Assembly: GCA_964609495.1 (NCBI GenBank)
Contig: CAZSTA010000014.1
Span: 1 to 21,474 of the forward strand
DNA: 21,474 nt
DNA from: CAZSTA01 sp964609495 [NCBI: uncultured bacterium]
GTDB taxonomy: Bacteria > CAZSTA01
Reading direction: 5' to 3'
The notes beneath the pieces are model-generated. The model made no database searches, was not told the origin of the DNA, and saw only the letters and a program-made list of their open reading frames with translations. The translations under genes and the position numbers were made by a program. The number at the start of each line of letters is the position of its first letter. Within the stretch, counting starts at the first letter, position 1. Positions 1-7,182 of this stretch are shown piece by piece.

Positions 1-45
1 GGAGTGATCTTTGTGGCTCAAGGGAAGATGAGTAAATTCTTGTAA
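1..45 (+). CDS. 3' tail of an unidentified upstream gene (partial)
   Basis: Reading from base 1, an open frame of 14 codons ends at TAA (43-45), giving a tail that finishes GKMSKFL. It stops 18 nt before the kinase start, the spacing expected of an upstream operon member, and the kinase Shine-Dalgarno lies in the gap. The tail is too short to identify. Its reading as coding rests only on position and the lack of an alternative. Confidence 0.3.
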   Translation, partial: GVIFVAQGKMSKFL

Positions 46-63
46 TAAGGTAGGTGAGGATTT

Positions 64-1572
64 TTGAGTTTGATGGGGTTGGATATTGGAACTACGGGAA
101 CTAAAGCAGTTATATTTGATGAGGAAGGTAAGATATTGTCTCAATCCTATCGGGAATATACGCTTCTTAAACCTAACCCGGGGTGGTTGGAGCTAGACCC
201 AGCTATAGTTTGGGAATCGGTGCAAACTGTGATAAGGGAAGCCGTCAAGGAGAATAAAGGATCGCCAGTTAGAGCTATGGCTACCTCCGCTTTAGGAGAA
301 GCAGTTACCCCGATAGATAAGGAGGGAAATCCTCTCTATAATACTGTAATCGCGATGGACATTCGAGCTATTCCTCAAAGTGAATGGCTGGGAGAGAGGC
401 TGGGTAAGAAGAGGCTATTTGAGATAACTGGAATGCCGCTTCATCCTATGTATTCGATCAATAAGATCCTGTGGTTTAAGGAGAACATTCCAGATGTCTA
501 TAACAACACTTGGAAGTTTCTCTGTTGGGAGGATCTATTCTCCCTGCGTTTAGGATTAAAGCCAGTGATAGACTATTCCCTAGCCTCACGAACTATGGCA
601 TTTGACATCGTCAAAAAACGATGGTCGGAGGAGATAATGGAGGTTGCGGGGCTTGAGGGGAAGCAATTCGCGGAGGCTAGACCCTCGGGATATGTGATAG
701 GGGAGATTCCCAGGGAGATCGCGGAGTCCCTGGGATTAAAGCCTGGAGTAGTGGTCACCACTGGCGGATTCGATCAACCTTGTGCCGCACTTGGCGCTGG
801 AGCGGTGAAGGAGGGGATGGCGGTCGTGGGAACGGGAACGGTGGAGTGCGCGACCCCTGCTCTGAACGAGCCTATATTGAACGATAGGATGTTGGCTGGT
901 AATTATCCCTGTGCCTGCCATGTCAAGGATGATATGTTCGTCACCTTAGCCTTCAACTTCACGGGAGGGGCGCTGTTGAGGTGGTATCGAGATAACTTCG
1001 GGGCGGAGGAGATAGCCACTGCGAAGGAGCAAGGTCGAGATGTATACGAGGTGATGATCGAGAGAGCTGGCAAAGAACCATCTCCAGTTTTCATAGTTCC
1101 CCACTATATGGGGACTGGAACTCCTTGGATAGATCCAAGGGCGAAGGGGGCTTTCTTGGGACTGACCTTGGCAACTACTAAAAAGGATATCATCAAGGGG
1201 ATGCTCGATGGGATCACCTATGAATTGAAGCTCAACCTTGATACCTTGGAGAAGGCTGGAGTCAAGGTGGAGCAACTTCGCGCTATAGGAGGCGGAGCTA
1301 AATCAAGGGAGTGGTTGCAGTTGAAGGCGGATATCACCGACAAGAAGATCGTTTCTTTGAACGTTACCGAGGCGGGATGTCTAGCCACCGCGATCTTAGC
1401 GGGCAAGGGGATCGGAATATACTCCACAGTTGATTCCGCCTTGGAGAGGATAATCGAGGAGAAGGAGGTATTCACTCCCGATCCCGAGCGACATCAGAAG
1501 TATCTGGAAAGATATAATATTTATAGCAAGATATATCCCACTATTTCCGAATTAAGTCATAAGATAGGTTGA
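64..1572 (+). CDS. FGGY-family carbohydrate kinase (xylulokinase-like)
   Basis: A cytoplasmic sugar kinase that transfers phosphate from ATP to a pentulose or related sugar. The 502 residues match the usual family length. The N-terminal phosphate-binding motif DIGTTGTK is at residues 7-14. GGFDQP at about 234-239 carries the probable catalytic base Asp237, and the C-terminal adenosine-binding motif GGGAKS is at about 409-414. The start is taken as TTG at 64 because AGGTGAGG (52-59) ends 4 nt before it; an in-frame ATG at 73 sits 13 nt from the same site and is the alternative. The stop overlaps the start region of the following isomerase gene, so the two are probably co-transcribed. The substrate cannot be read from the sequence. 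Xylulose, ribulose or another ketose are possible, and the isomerase partner hints at a pentulose. Confidence 0.9.
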   Translation: MSLMGLDIGTTGTKAVIFDEEGKILSQSYREYTLLKPNPGWLELDPAIVWESVQTVIREAVKENKGSPVRAMATSALGEAVTPIDKEGNPLYNTVIAMDIRAIPQSEWLGERLGKKRLFEITGMPLHPMYSINKILWFKENIPDVYNNTWKFLCWEDLFSLRLGLKPVIDYSLASRTMAFDIVKKRWSEEIMEVAGLEGKQFAEARPSGYVIGEIPREIAESLGLKPGVVVTTGGFDQPCAALGAGAVKEGMAVVGTGTVECATPALNEPILNDRMLAGNYPCACHVKDDMFVTLAFNFTGGALLRWYRDNFGAEEIATAKEQGRDVYEVMIERAGKEPSPVFIVPHYMGTGTPWIDPRAKGAFLGLTLATTKKDIIKGMLDGITYELKLNLDTLEKAGVKVEQLRAIGGGAKSREWLQLKADITDKKIVSLNVTEAGCLATAILAGKGIGIYSTVDSALERIIEEKEVFTPDPERHQKYLERYNIYSKIYPTISELSHKIG

Positions 1573-1592
1573 GAGGAGATGATTTATCCGAT

Positions 1593-2207
1593 ATGCCATC
1601 AATTATCGAGGTAGCAAAAGAGGCTTTGCGTATCGAAGCCGAAGCGATAGAGGCACTTATCGCTCGGATAGATGAGAGATTTGAAGAGGCGGTTGCTCTA
1701 TTATATAATTGTAAAGGGAAGGTAGTGGTAACTGGGATAGGAAAACCCTCGCATATAGGTAAGAAGATAGCGGCTACCTTAGCCAGCACGGGGACTTCGG
1801 CTTTCTTTATGCATCCAGCGGAGGCCGCTCATGGCGATTCGGGGATGATAGGAGCTAAGGATGTGGTGATAGCGATCTCCAATAGCGGAGAGACCTCCGA
1901 GCTTCTCAATATCATCCCTATCATCCACAAGATCGGAGCCCCAATAATCGCTATCTGTGGTAATGTGAACTCTACCTTGGCGAAGAACAGCGTTGTTACG
2001 CTAGATGCGAAGGTCGAGAGGGAAGCAGATCCTCTCAACTTAGCTCCCACCGCCAGTTCGACCGCGGAATTGGCTCTAGGCGATGCGCTGGCTATGGCAG
2101 TTCATACTAAACGCGGCTTTACCGCGGAGGATTTCGCCCTATTTCACCCGGGAGGTAGCTTAGGCAGACAGTTATCGGGAATACGCCAAGAGGATGAAGG
2201 GAGATGA
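1593..2207 (+). CDS. SIS-domain sugar-phosphate isomerase, KpsF/GutQ-like, lacking CBS domains
   Basis: A single SIS (sugar isomerase) domain of the arabinose-5-phosphate isomerase type, which interconverts D-ribulose 5-phosphate and D-arabinose 5-phosphate. Visible family signatures are GIGKPSHIGKKIAATLASTGT, the following HPAEAAHGD, SNSGETSEL, and the C-terminal AEDFALFHPGGSLG. The histidine of FHPGG corresponds to the catalytic one in KdsD. Classic KdsD/KpsF proteins are about 320-330 residues with two CBS domains. This one ends just after the SIS domain at 204 residues, so it is a natural SIS-only form. ATG 1593 follows GAGAGGAG (1571-1578) with a long 14-nt gap; TTG at 1569, overlapping the kinase stop, is the alternative start. 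Pairing with the FGGY kinase suggests a kinase-isomerase step in catabolism rather than lipopolysaccharide Kdo synthesis, but this is inference. Confidence 0.85.
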   Translation: MPSIIEVAKEALRIEAEAIEALIARIDERFEEAVALLYNCKGKVVVTGIGKPSHIGKKIAATLASTGTSAFFMHPAEAAHGDSGMIGAKDVVIAISNSGETSELLNIIPIIHKIGAPIIAICGNVNSTLAKNSVVTLDAKVEREADPLNLAPTASSTAELALGDALAMAVHTKRGFTAEDFALFHPGGSLGRQLSGIRQEDEGR

Positions 2208-2226
2208 ATTATATGGGGGAGTATAG

Positions 2227-2361
2227 GTAGTCTTCCTATTTGGTGTTGATAGTGCCAAAAGCTGCCATAGCAGTGAATAACCCCTCGATAGTCCGAATGT
2301 AAGCCTATCGGTATATTATGGGACAATTCTTATTATAATCAACACTGTTGAGGGAGACTAC
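2227..2361. repeat. Fold-back element, long copy (copy 1)
   Basis: The ends GTAGTCTTCC (2227-2236) and GGGAGACTAC (2352-2361) pair over 10 bp with one G-U. Inside, GTGTTGAT (2243-2250) pairs perfectly with ATCAACAC (2338-2345). Two hairpins lie within: CTGC/GCAG (2262-2265 with 2270-2273) and CGATAG/CTATCG (2286-2291 with 2305-2310). The 5' half recurs almost exactly at 2491. This copy carries about 71 extra bases (2276-2346), which include the second hairpin and the 3' strand of the inner helix. It begins 19 nt after the isomerase stop, so it may also act as a 3'-end structure for the kinase-isomerase transcript. It could be a mobile palindromic repeat or a structured RNA; the sequence alone does not decide. 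Confidence 0.7.
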
Positions 2362-2421
2362 CTGATACCTTACCCTAAAAAATTTTTTTCTAATTATAAC
2401 CTAAAATTTTATCTTTTTTTC

Positions 2422-2450
2422 TTGACTTTTTCTTAAAGATATTGTAGAAT
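2422..2450 (+). promoter_or_regulatory. Promoter for the sugar transporter operon
   Basis: TTGACT (2422-2427) and TAGAAT (2445-2450) are separated by 17 bp in a very A+T-rich stretch. Transcription would start near 2457 and leave a leader of about 125 nt before the binding-protein gene. That leader contains the second fold-back element. Confidence 0.65.
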
Positions 2451-2490
2451 GAGGGGCAGTTAATTTTTTTCGGGATGTTTAAGATTTAGT

Positions 2491-2553
2491 GTAGTCTTCC
2501 TATTTGGTGTTGATAGTGCCAGAAGCTGCCATAGCAGTGTTGAGGGAGACTAC
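2491..2553. repeat. Fold-back element, short copy (copy 2), in the transporter leader
   Basis: Sixty-three bases closed by the same GTAGTCTTCC/GGGAGACTAC stem as copy 1 (2491-2500 with 2544-2553). The interior is nearly identical to copy 1 up to GCAGTG, with one difference (CCAGAAG here, CCAAAAG there). The CTGC/GCAG hairpin is at 2526-2537. The second hairpin and the inner helix partner of copy 1 are absent. The element lies between the predicted promoter and the Shine-Dalgarno of the binding-protein gene, so it would be transcribed as part of the mRNA leader. Confidence 0.7.
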
Positions 2554-2581
2554 CAAAAATTTAAAAGGGGGTTAAATCAAA

Positions 2582-3871
2582 ATGTTTATTCGCAGAAGAT
2601 TATTAGTTTTGGGGGCAATGTTGTTGGTATCTTTAATCTTTGTAACTCCAGCTATAGGCGAGCAACAGGTTACCTTAAGAGTTGCCGGGATAGCGAAACC
2701 CTCGCCAGAATCTACAATGCCTGGGGATATATGGACGAGAGAACAATTAGAGAAATGGGAGAAAACTTATCCCAACGTAAAGTTAGAATTTGTTGATGTT
2801 CCCTGGGCAGAAGCAGAAATAAAATATATGACAATGGTTGTGGGACGAGATGTTCCTGATGTGGCAAAAGGACTTAGTCGATGGTGGTTCCCCCTTGCGA
2901 GACTTGGAGCCTTAAAAGATCTAGATGAAGCTCTTTCGCCAGGTTATTTGGAGAACTTCTTTCCACGTTCAGTAGAACTAAATAGATTTGAAGGAATACA
3001 AGTAGGAGTTCCTTCTACATTTAATATCCAAGCGGTAGCTTACAATAAGACTGTTTTAGATAAAGCAGGTATTAAAGCTCCAAAGGAAAAAATAGAAGAT
3101 GCTTGGACATGGAAGGAATTTGCTGAAAACATGGCTAAAGCTCAAGCAGCGCAAGAAGTTAACTATGCTTTTATCTTCTGGATGCATACTAGTAATTGTC
3201 GGCTTTTTCCTGTATATGCAGCTGGGGGCTCGATCTTTTCCGAAGATTTCAAGACCAACAATATTGATAATCCAGAGACTTTAGAGGCTCTGGAGTTTAT
3301 GGTTGACTGTGCTGAAAGAGGGTTAGTCCCTCTAGATAATATGAGTTCAGCTATAGACTGGACGACAAAGTTCGCGGCAGGAGACTTTATAGGATGGGTT
3401 GGTAACGGAAATTGGTCAATAAGCACCTTTGGGGAAATTATTAAGGATTTCGAATGGGATTTTACATTTCTTCCCACCTGGAGAAGGCATAGTATTCCCA
3501 ACCAGGGAGATTCGTGGTGCATGTTCAAGCTATCGAAGAACAAAGAATGGGGAGCTAAATTTATTGAGTTCATGACGAGCAAGGAGAGCCTTCTTCGCAT
3601 GTCAGAGCTTACTAGCTGGTTAACACCACGCAATGATGTGGCTGAAGAGGTGAAATTTCCATATCGGCCAGATTTAGGGATCTTTTTCCTTGAAGCATCT
3701 AAAGGTATTCTACCTCATATGCAGGCTGAGAGTGCATGGCCTGCCTATCCTGAAGCGGATGTAAGACTTCGACCTATCATTGACGACATGATTCGAGGTA
3801 AAATTACTGCTAAAGAAGCACACCAGAAAATGATAGCCGAAGTAAATGAGGTTGTAGAACTATATAAATAA
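2582..3871 (+). CDS. Carbohydrate ABC transporter solute-binding protein (family 1)
   Basis: An extracytoplasmic binding protein of the CUT1 sugar-uptake class that delivers sugar to the permease pair encoded downstream. Residues 1-26 form a signal peptide: RRR, then a hydrophobic stretch ending near TPAIG-EQQ. There is no lipobox cysteine, so the mature protein would be soluble or periplasmic rather than a lipoprotein. The body has typical family features: an early beta-strand (VTLRVAGI), the EKTYPNVKLEFVDVPW segment, GVPSTFNIQAVAYNK, and a C-terminal helix ending IAEVNEVVELYK. The length, 429 residues, is normal. ATG 2582 follows an AAAAGGGGG ribosome site. A dispersed repeat and a strong hairpin-plus-T terminator separate it from the permease genes, which should give more binding protein than permease. 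Base composition is richer in A+T than the flanking genes. The ligand is unknown. Confidence 0.93.
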   Translation: MFIRRRLLVLGAMLLVSLIFVTPAIGEQQVTLRVAGIAKPSPESTMPGDIWTREQLEKWEKTYPNVKLEFVDVPWAEAEIKYMTMVVGRDVPDVAKGLSRWWFPLARLGALKDLDEALSPGYLENFFPRSVELNRFEGIQVGVPSTFNIQAVAYNKTVLDKAGIKAPKEKIEDAWTWKEFAENMAKAQAAQEVNYAFIFWMHTSNCRLFPVYAAGGSIFSEDFKTNNIDNPETLEALEFMVDCAERGLVPLDNMSSAIDWTTKFAAGDFIGWVGNGNWSISTFGEIIKDFEWDFTFLPTWRRHSIPNQGDSWCMFKLSKNKEWGAKFIEFMTSKESLLRMSELTSWLTPRNDVAEEVKFPYRPDLGIFFLEASKGILPHMQAESAWPAYPEADVRLRPIIDDMIRGKITAKEAHQKMIAEVNEVVELYK

Positions 3872-3935
3872 CTTCGCTTACATTCGCATAAGGTGCGCCA
3901 GATCGATCTAATATGAGCGGAGGAAATAAGGTCTA

Positions 3936-4043
3936 TACCCTCATCCTATCCCTCTCCCAGGAGGGAAGAGGGAACATCCAGATGAAGTTTATCTCTTTAT
4001 TTCCCCCTCCCTTGCTGGGAGGGGGTTAAAGGGAGGGTGATTT
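3936..4043 (+). repeat. Dispersed ~108-bp repeat, copy A
   Basis: A pyrimidine/purine-striped element built from CCCTCTCCC-type and GGGAGAGGG-type blocks. It contains a CCCTCCC-ttgct-GGGAGGG hairpin and ends GGGTGATTT. Its reverse complement matches 7076-7182 along almost the whole length, about 80% by eye. Repeats built around CCCTCACCCTAACCCTCTCCC-like strings are found in many unrelated bacterial genomes. The 10-mer AATATGAGCG occurs on both sides (3910-3919 and 4059-4068), which could be a target-site duplication. Confidence 0.75.
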
Positions 4044-4081
4044 GAACTCGGCTAAGCCAATATGAGCGAATAACTTTAAAC

Positions 4082-4114
4082 AGAGAGAGGGATAATTTTA
4101 TCCCTCTCTCTTTT
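4082..4114 (+). terminator. Internal terminator/attenuator between binding protein and permeases
   Basis: A perfect 14-bp stem, AGAGAGAGGGATAA (4082-4095) with TTATCCCTCTCTCT (4098-4111), is followed by a short T run (4111-4114). The permease Shine-Dalgarno AAGGGGGA follows at once. The hairpin would end many transcripts after the binding-protein gene while letting some read through, and it could also shield the upstream mRNA from 3' decay. Confidence 0.75.
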
Positions 4115-4127
4115 AAGGGGGATCTTT

Positions 4128-5027
4128 ATGTATCAAAATCATAGATTAATTAAAAGAAGGAAACGGCTTCAATTAGCACCTTACCTTTTTCTTCTCCCAT
4201 TTTTTATCCCATTCATAATTTTTGTTGTCTGGCCTATTATTCATACTTTTTATTTAAGTTTTTTGAACTGGAGATTGACTGCTTTTAATCCACCTCAGTT
4301 TGTTGGAATCTCAAATTATGTAGAACTCTTTAATGATAAAATTTTCTGGCTCAGTCTCAAAAATACAGCCTATTATACCATAAGTGTAGTACCTATTGGG
4401 ATCTGTATTTCTCTTTTTTTAGCGATATTAATGAATCAAAAGATTCCCTTAAGAGGTATGTTTCGGGCAGTTTATTTTTTACCTGTTATAATCTCTATGG
4501 TAGTGGTATCTCTGATGTGGCAATGGATATTTGATCAGGACATGGGAGCAGCTAATATTCTTCTGAAATCTTTAGGTTTTCCTCCCCAAAATTGGCTTTC
4601 CAATGAACGATTAGCCATGCCTGCGATTATTTTTACTGCTTTATGGAAAGGAGTGGGTTATAACATGGTTATACTTCTTGCAGGACTCCAAACAATCCCT
4701 GTAGAATTACGTGAGGCAGCTCGTATTGACGGAGCTAACAGTTGGCAAGATTTTAGATATATTACCCTACCTTTACTTAAACCTACAATGTTATTTGTTC
4801 TTATAATGGCGACATTGGGTTCATTTCAGGTTTTTGACCTAGTTTATGTGATGACCGGTGGTGGACCAGGTCAAGCCACTAAAGTGCTAATTTTATATAT
4901 TTATGAAAAAGCCTTTCAATTTTGGGCTATGAGCCGAGCAGCTGCAATGGGTGTAATTTTGTTCATAATTTTGTTAGGATTAACCATAATTCAACTTAGA
5001 TTCTTTCGGGGAGAGATTGAATATTAG
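4128..5027 (+). CDS. Carbohydrate ABC transporter permease, MalF/UgpA type
   Basis: An inner-membrane permease of the CUT1 family that forms a heterodimer with the next gene product. It has 299 residues. After a basic N-terminus (KRRKRLQ) come about six membrane segments, the first at about residues 18-43. The cytoplasmic EAA loop, which docks on the ATPase, reads EAARIDGANSWQDFRYITLP and runs into LLKP. MTGGGPGQAT, a typical CUT1 signature, follows. ATG 4128 lies just after the internal terminator, with AAGGGGGA as ribosome site. No ATP-binding subunit is encoded in the window, so a shared MsmX/MalK-type ATPase must come from elsewhere. The coding sequence is markedly A+T-rich. Confidence 0.93.
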   Translation: MYQNHRLIKRRKRLQLAPYLFLLPFFIPFIIFVVWPIIHTFYLSFLNWRLTAFNPPQFVGISNYVELFNDKIFWLSLKNTAYYTISVVPIGICISLFLAILMNQKIPLRGMFRAVYFLPVIISMVVVSLMWQWIFDQDMGAANILLKSLGFPPQNWLSNERLAMPAIIFTALWKGVGYNMVILLAGLQTIPVELREAARIDGANSWQDFRYITLPLLKPTMLFVLIMATLGSFQVFDLVYVMTGGGPGQATKVLILYIYEKAFQFWAMSRAAAMGVILFIILLGLTIIQLRFFRGEIEY

Positions 5028-5045
5028 GTGGGAGGTGTTACATGA

Positions 5046-5870
5046 ATGAAGGACTTTCAACGGAATAAAATAATTTCTTTATCAGTAATAGTTGTAGGTG
5101 CAGTGATAATGGTCTTTCCCTTTTTGTTTATGCTTTCAGGTGCATTAAAATCAGATTCAGAATTTTGGAGTCGCTCACAAAATCTTATTCCAGAAAGATT
5201 AGCGTGGGAAAATTTTAGAAGGGGATGGGGAGTTGCACCTTTTGGTCGTTATATGTGGAACAGTTTCTTTATTGCTACTTGTCAGACCACTATAGTAGCA
5301 TCCATCGCTTCTCTTACTGGATTTGCTTTTGCTAAGTATGTCTTTCCTGGGCGGAATTTTTTATTCCTTTTATGTTTATCAGGTCTTATGATCCCATTCC
5401 ATGCCAGGATGATCCCATTGTTTCTGATAGTCCGGGATCTAGGCTGGCTTAATTCTTACAAAGGAATTATAATTCCTGGAATGGCCAGCCCTTTTGCAAC
5501 ATTCCTTATGAGGCAGTATATGCAAACCATACCCGATGAGCTACTTTATGCAGCTCGAATCGATGGTTGTTCTGAATTTGGAATATTTTGGAGAATTATA
5601 CTGCCACTGATAAAACCTGCAATATCTGTAGTTGTAATCTTTACTTTTATGAGTAGTTGGAACAACTTCCTTTGGCCTTTAGTAGTTTTACACTCACAAC
5701 AATTATATACTATCCCTCTCGGCTTATCCAGATTTACTTGGCAATTTTTCACCCAGCATAATCAATTACTGGCAGTTATGATTATTACAATCATGCCGGT
5801 CATAGTCGTTTATACCCTTTTCCAGAGACATTTCATTCAAGGTATAGCTCTTACTGGCATGAAATATTAA
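5046..5870 (+). CDS. Carbohydrate ABC transporter permease, MalG/UgpE type
   Basis: The second permease of the CUT1 transporter, 274 residues with six predicted membrane segments. The EAA-loop equivalent reads LLYAARIDGCSEFGIFWRII, followed by LPLIKP. The protein ends with the hallmark of MalG proteins, FIQGIALTGMKY. ATG 5046 is preceded by GGGAGGTG (5030-5037) at good spacing. An ATG at 5042 is out of frame and not the start. The gene begins 18 nt after the first permease stop, so the two are translated from one message. The gene following it begins 12 nt after its stop. Confidence 0.93.
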   Translation: MKDFQRNKIISLSVIVVGAVIMVFPFLFMLSGALKSDSEFWSRSQNLIPERLAWENFRRGWGVAPFGRYMWNSFFIATCQTTIVASIASLTGFAFAKYVFPGRNFLFLLCLSGLMIPFHARMIPLFLIVRDLGWLNSYKGIIIPGMASPFATFLMRQYMQTIPDELLYAARIDGCSEFGIFWRIILPLIKPAISVVVIFTFMSSWNNFLWPLVVLHSQQLYTIPLGLSRFTWQFFTQHNQLLAVMIITIMPVIVVYTLFQRHFIQGIALTGMKY

Positions 5871-5882
5871 GGAGGAAGATTC

Positions 5883-6767
5883 ATGACTAAATTTGATCAG
5901 CGGATTAGTATAAACAGTTTTGCAGGCTATGAATTAATCCCGTGGTTACAAAAGGTAGATGAACTTGGTTTTCAGAGTGTAGCAATCTTACCTTCCGGCC
6001 CTGGTCCAAAAGCAAGACATTCTTTGGGCGAATTTCCAACTCTTGATTTCTATAAAGGATATGAAGCAGAGAGACAAGAAATAAAGTAGGTATTAAGAAA
6101 GTTTAAACACATTAGTATACACCAAGCTTGGGATAACAATTGGAAAGAATGGATAGATTGTGCTTATTATTTTGGAGCCAAGATTGTTACAATACATCAC
6201 AAAAATAGAGAAAAGGGGGAATCTCTCAAAGCCTTTTTAAACAGACAAAAAAGCGTGTTTTTTGAAATTGGTGACTATGCTCAAATTAAGGGTATTAATA
6301 TTGGAGTAGAAAATCACAGTGGTAGATATGAAGATTATGTAGCTCTTATAAAAACTCTTGAACATCCTGCAATAGGTGCTACCCTTGATATAGGGCATTG
6401 TTCTTATTCTGAAGAGATTGAATCTATAGAAGATATAGAAGAAAGAGCAAAGAAACTCAATGAGTTACTTAGCCAATTGGTTAGAGATTTAGGCTCAAGG
6501 ATATGTCATTTTCATATTCATAATGTAAAAAAATATAAGGATATTGATTTTTCAAGGATTCCTCATCCATATTGGAAAACAGGGAGCTTTGTAGATCATC
6601 GTTCTTTACCTGAAGGTGAGATTAATATTTTTAGCTTATTTACTGTGATTAAAGAGATTAATTATCGAGGTATGTTCGTCATTGAACTTGAAGAACCAGA
6701 GCAGGAAGAAAAAGCAAGAATATCAGGGGAATATCTCGATAATATTTTAAAGGAATTAGCGTTGTAA
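5883..6767 (+). pseudogene. Sugar-phosphate isomerase/epimerase (xylose-isomerase-like TIM barrel) broken by one in-frame TAG
   Basis: One continuous frame of 294 codons is interrupted only by TAG at codon 69 (6087-6089). Before it the protein reads from MTKFDQRIS to ERQEIK. After it the frame continues VLRKFKHISIHQAWDNNW, keeping every expected element of the family: GVENHSG, TLDIGHC, CHFHIHN and FVIELEE, which supply the Glu, Asp, His and Glu metal ligands. The ribosome site TAAGGAGGAA before ATG 5883 is strong, and the gene closes the transporter operon, where such enzymes often process the imported sugar. No frameshift or deletion is seen, so a single point change (for example from GAG, CAG or AAG) explains the break. 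It may be a recent nonsense mutation, a sequencing error, or a readthrough site. TAG ends three other genes here, so reassignment is unlikely. Confidence 0.8.
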
Positions 6768-6821
6768 GGAAATAGCAATTAAGCGAGGTGCAGTGAGCTT
6801 CTGGGATTGATAGACCAACCT

Positions 6822-6969
6822 TTGACAGTGGTGAAAAGTAGCCTAAGAGCTGTCTTAGCTTTAACAGTGGTGATTATCCCTTCCAGAGATAGAGTAAAAT
6901 GTTATGATCTATTTTACTCTATCTCTGGAATTATCGCCATTTTCTTACCATTCCTCCCAACACTGTCAA
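6822..6969. other. Hairpin-rich non-coding stretch with a 20-bp perfect stem
   Basis: TTGACAGTG (6822-6830) pairs with CACTGTCAA (6961-6969). Enclosed are a CTAAGA-GCTG-TCTTAG hairpin (6843-6858) and a perfect 20-bp stem (6881-6900 with 6911-6930) around a 10-nt loop. ACAGTGGTGA occurs twice (6825-6834, 6864-6873). The long stem has no T run after it, so it is not an ordinary terminator; a proper terminator follows at 6977. No convincing coding sequence lies here. The stretch could be the 3' UTR of the transporter mRNA, a small RNA, or a small palindromic mobile element. Confidence 0.6.
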
Positions 6970-6976
6970 TATATCG

Positions 6977-7009
6977 AAAATCACCTCTTTTGATGAGGTG
7001 ATTTTTTAT
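6977..7009 (+). terminator. Rho-independent terminator of the transporter operon
   Basis: AAAATCACCTC (6977-6987) pairs with GAGGTGATTTT (6995-7005) over a TTTTGAT loop and runs into a T tract. It lies about 210 nt after the isomerase/epimerase stop and just beyond the hairpin-rich stretch. Confidence 0.85.
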
Positions 7010-7075
7010 TTTCCTTAAACTAGAGAGGTAAGCACGTAGAATATCGTGCTAGCAGATTTGGATTTGAATTTCCTT

Positions 7076-7182
7076 AAATCACCCTCCCCTAACCCCTCTC
7101 GTCAAGGGAGGGGGAGCTAAAGAGATCGAGCTTATCTCGATGTTCCCTCTCCCCTCGTGGGAGAGGGATAGGGTGAGGGGGA
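7076..7182 (-). repeat. Dispersed ~107-bp repeat, copy B (inverted relative to copy A)
   Basis: The reverse complement of this segment matches 3936-4043 from the CACCCTATCCCTCTCCC block through GGGAGGGTGATTT. ACTAGAGAGG occurs on both sides (7019-7028 and 7220-7229). The same strand also holds a small palindrome, AGCACG/CGTGCT (7031-7036 with 7045-7050). Copies A and B bracket the permease and epimerase genes in opposite orientation. Confidence 0.75.

Noticed and set aside
946-1275. Long antisense frames over the kinase and other genes
   Set aside because: They lie opposite well-supported genes, have no ribosome sites and show no family features.
2227-2553. A two-unit repeat array that could be read as CRISPR
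   Set aside because: Only two copies exist, of unequal length, with a promoter between them, no regular spacers and no cas genes.
6087-6089. TAG reassigned to an amino acid in this organism
   Set aside because: TAG is the natural stop of the first permease, ccdA and the site-2 protease, and no amber-decoding tRNA is visible in the window.
5883-6767. Two separate genes, one short N-terminal and one internal-start C-terminal protein
   Set aside because: Both parts are in the same frame and together make one complete TIM barrel. The stretch between the TAG and the later start also encodes family-like sequence, so a single interrupted gene fits better.
6807-7001. A 64-codon open frame over the hairpin-rich stretch
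   Set aside because: It runs through the 20-bp inverted repeat and into the terminator, has no good ribosome site, and its translation mirrors the palindrome rather than a protein.
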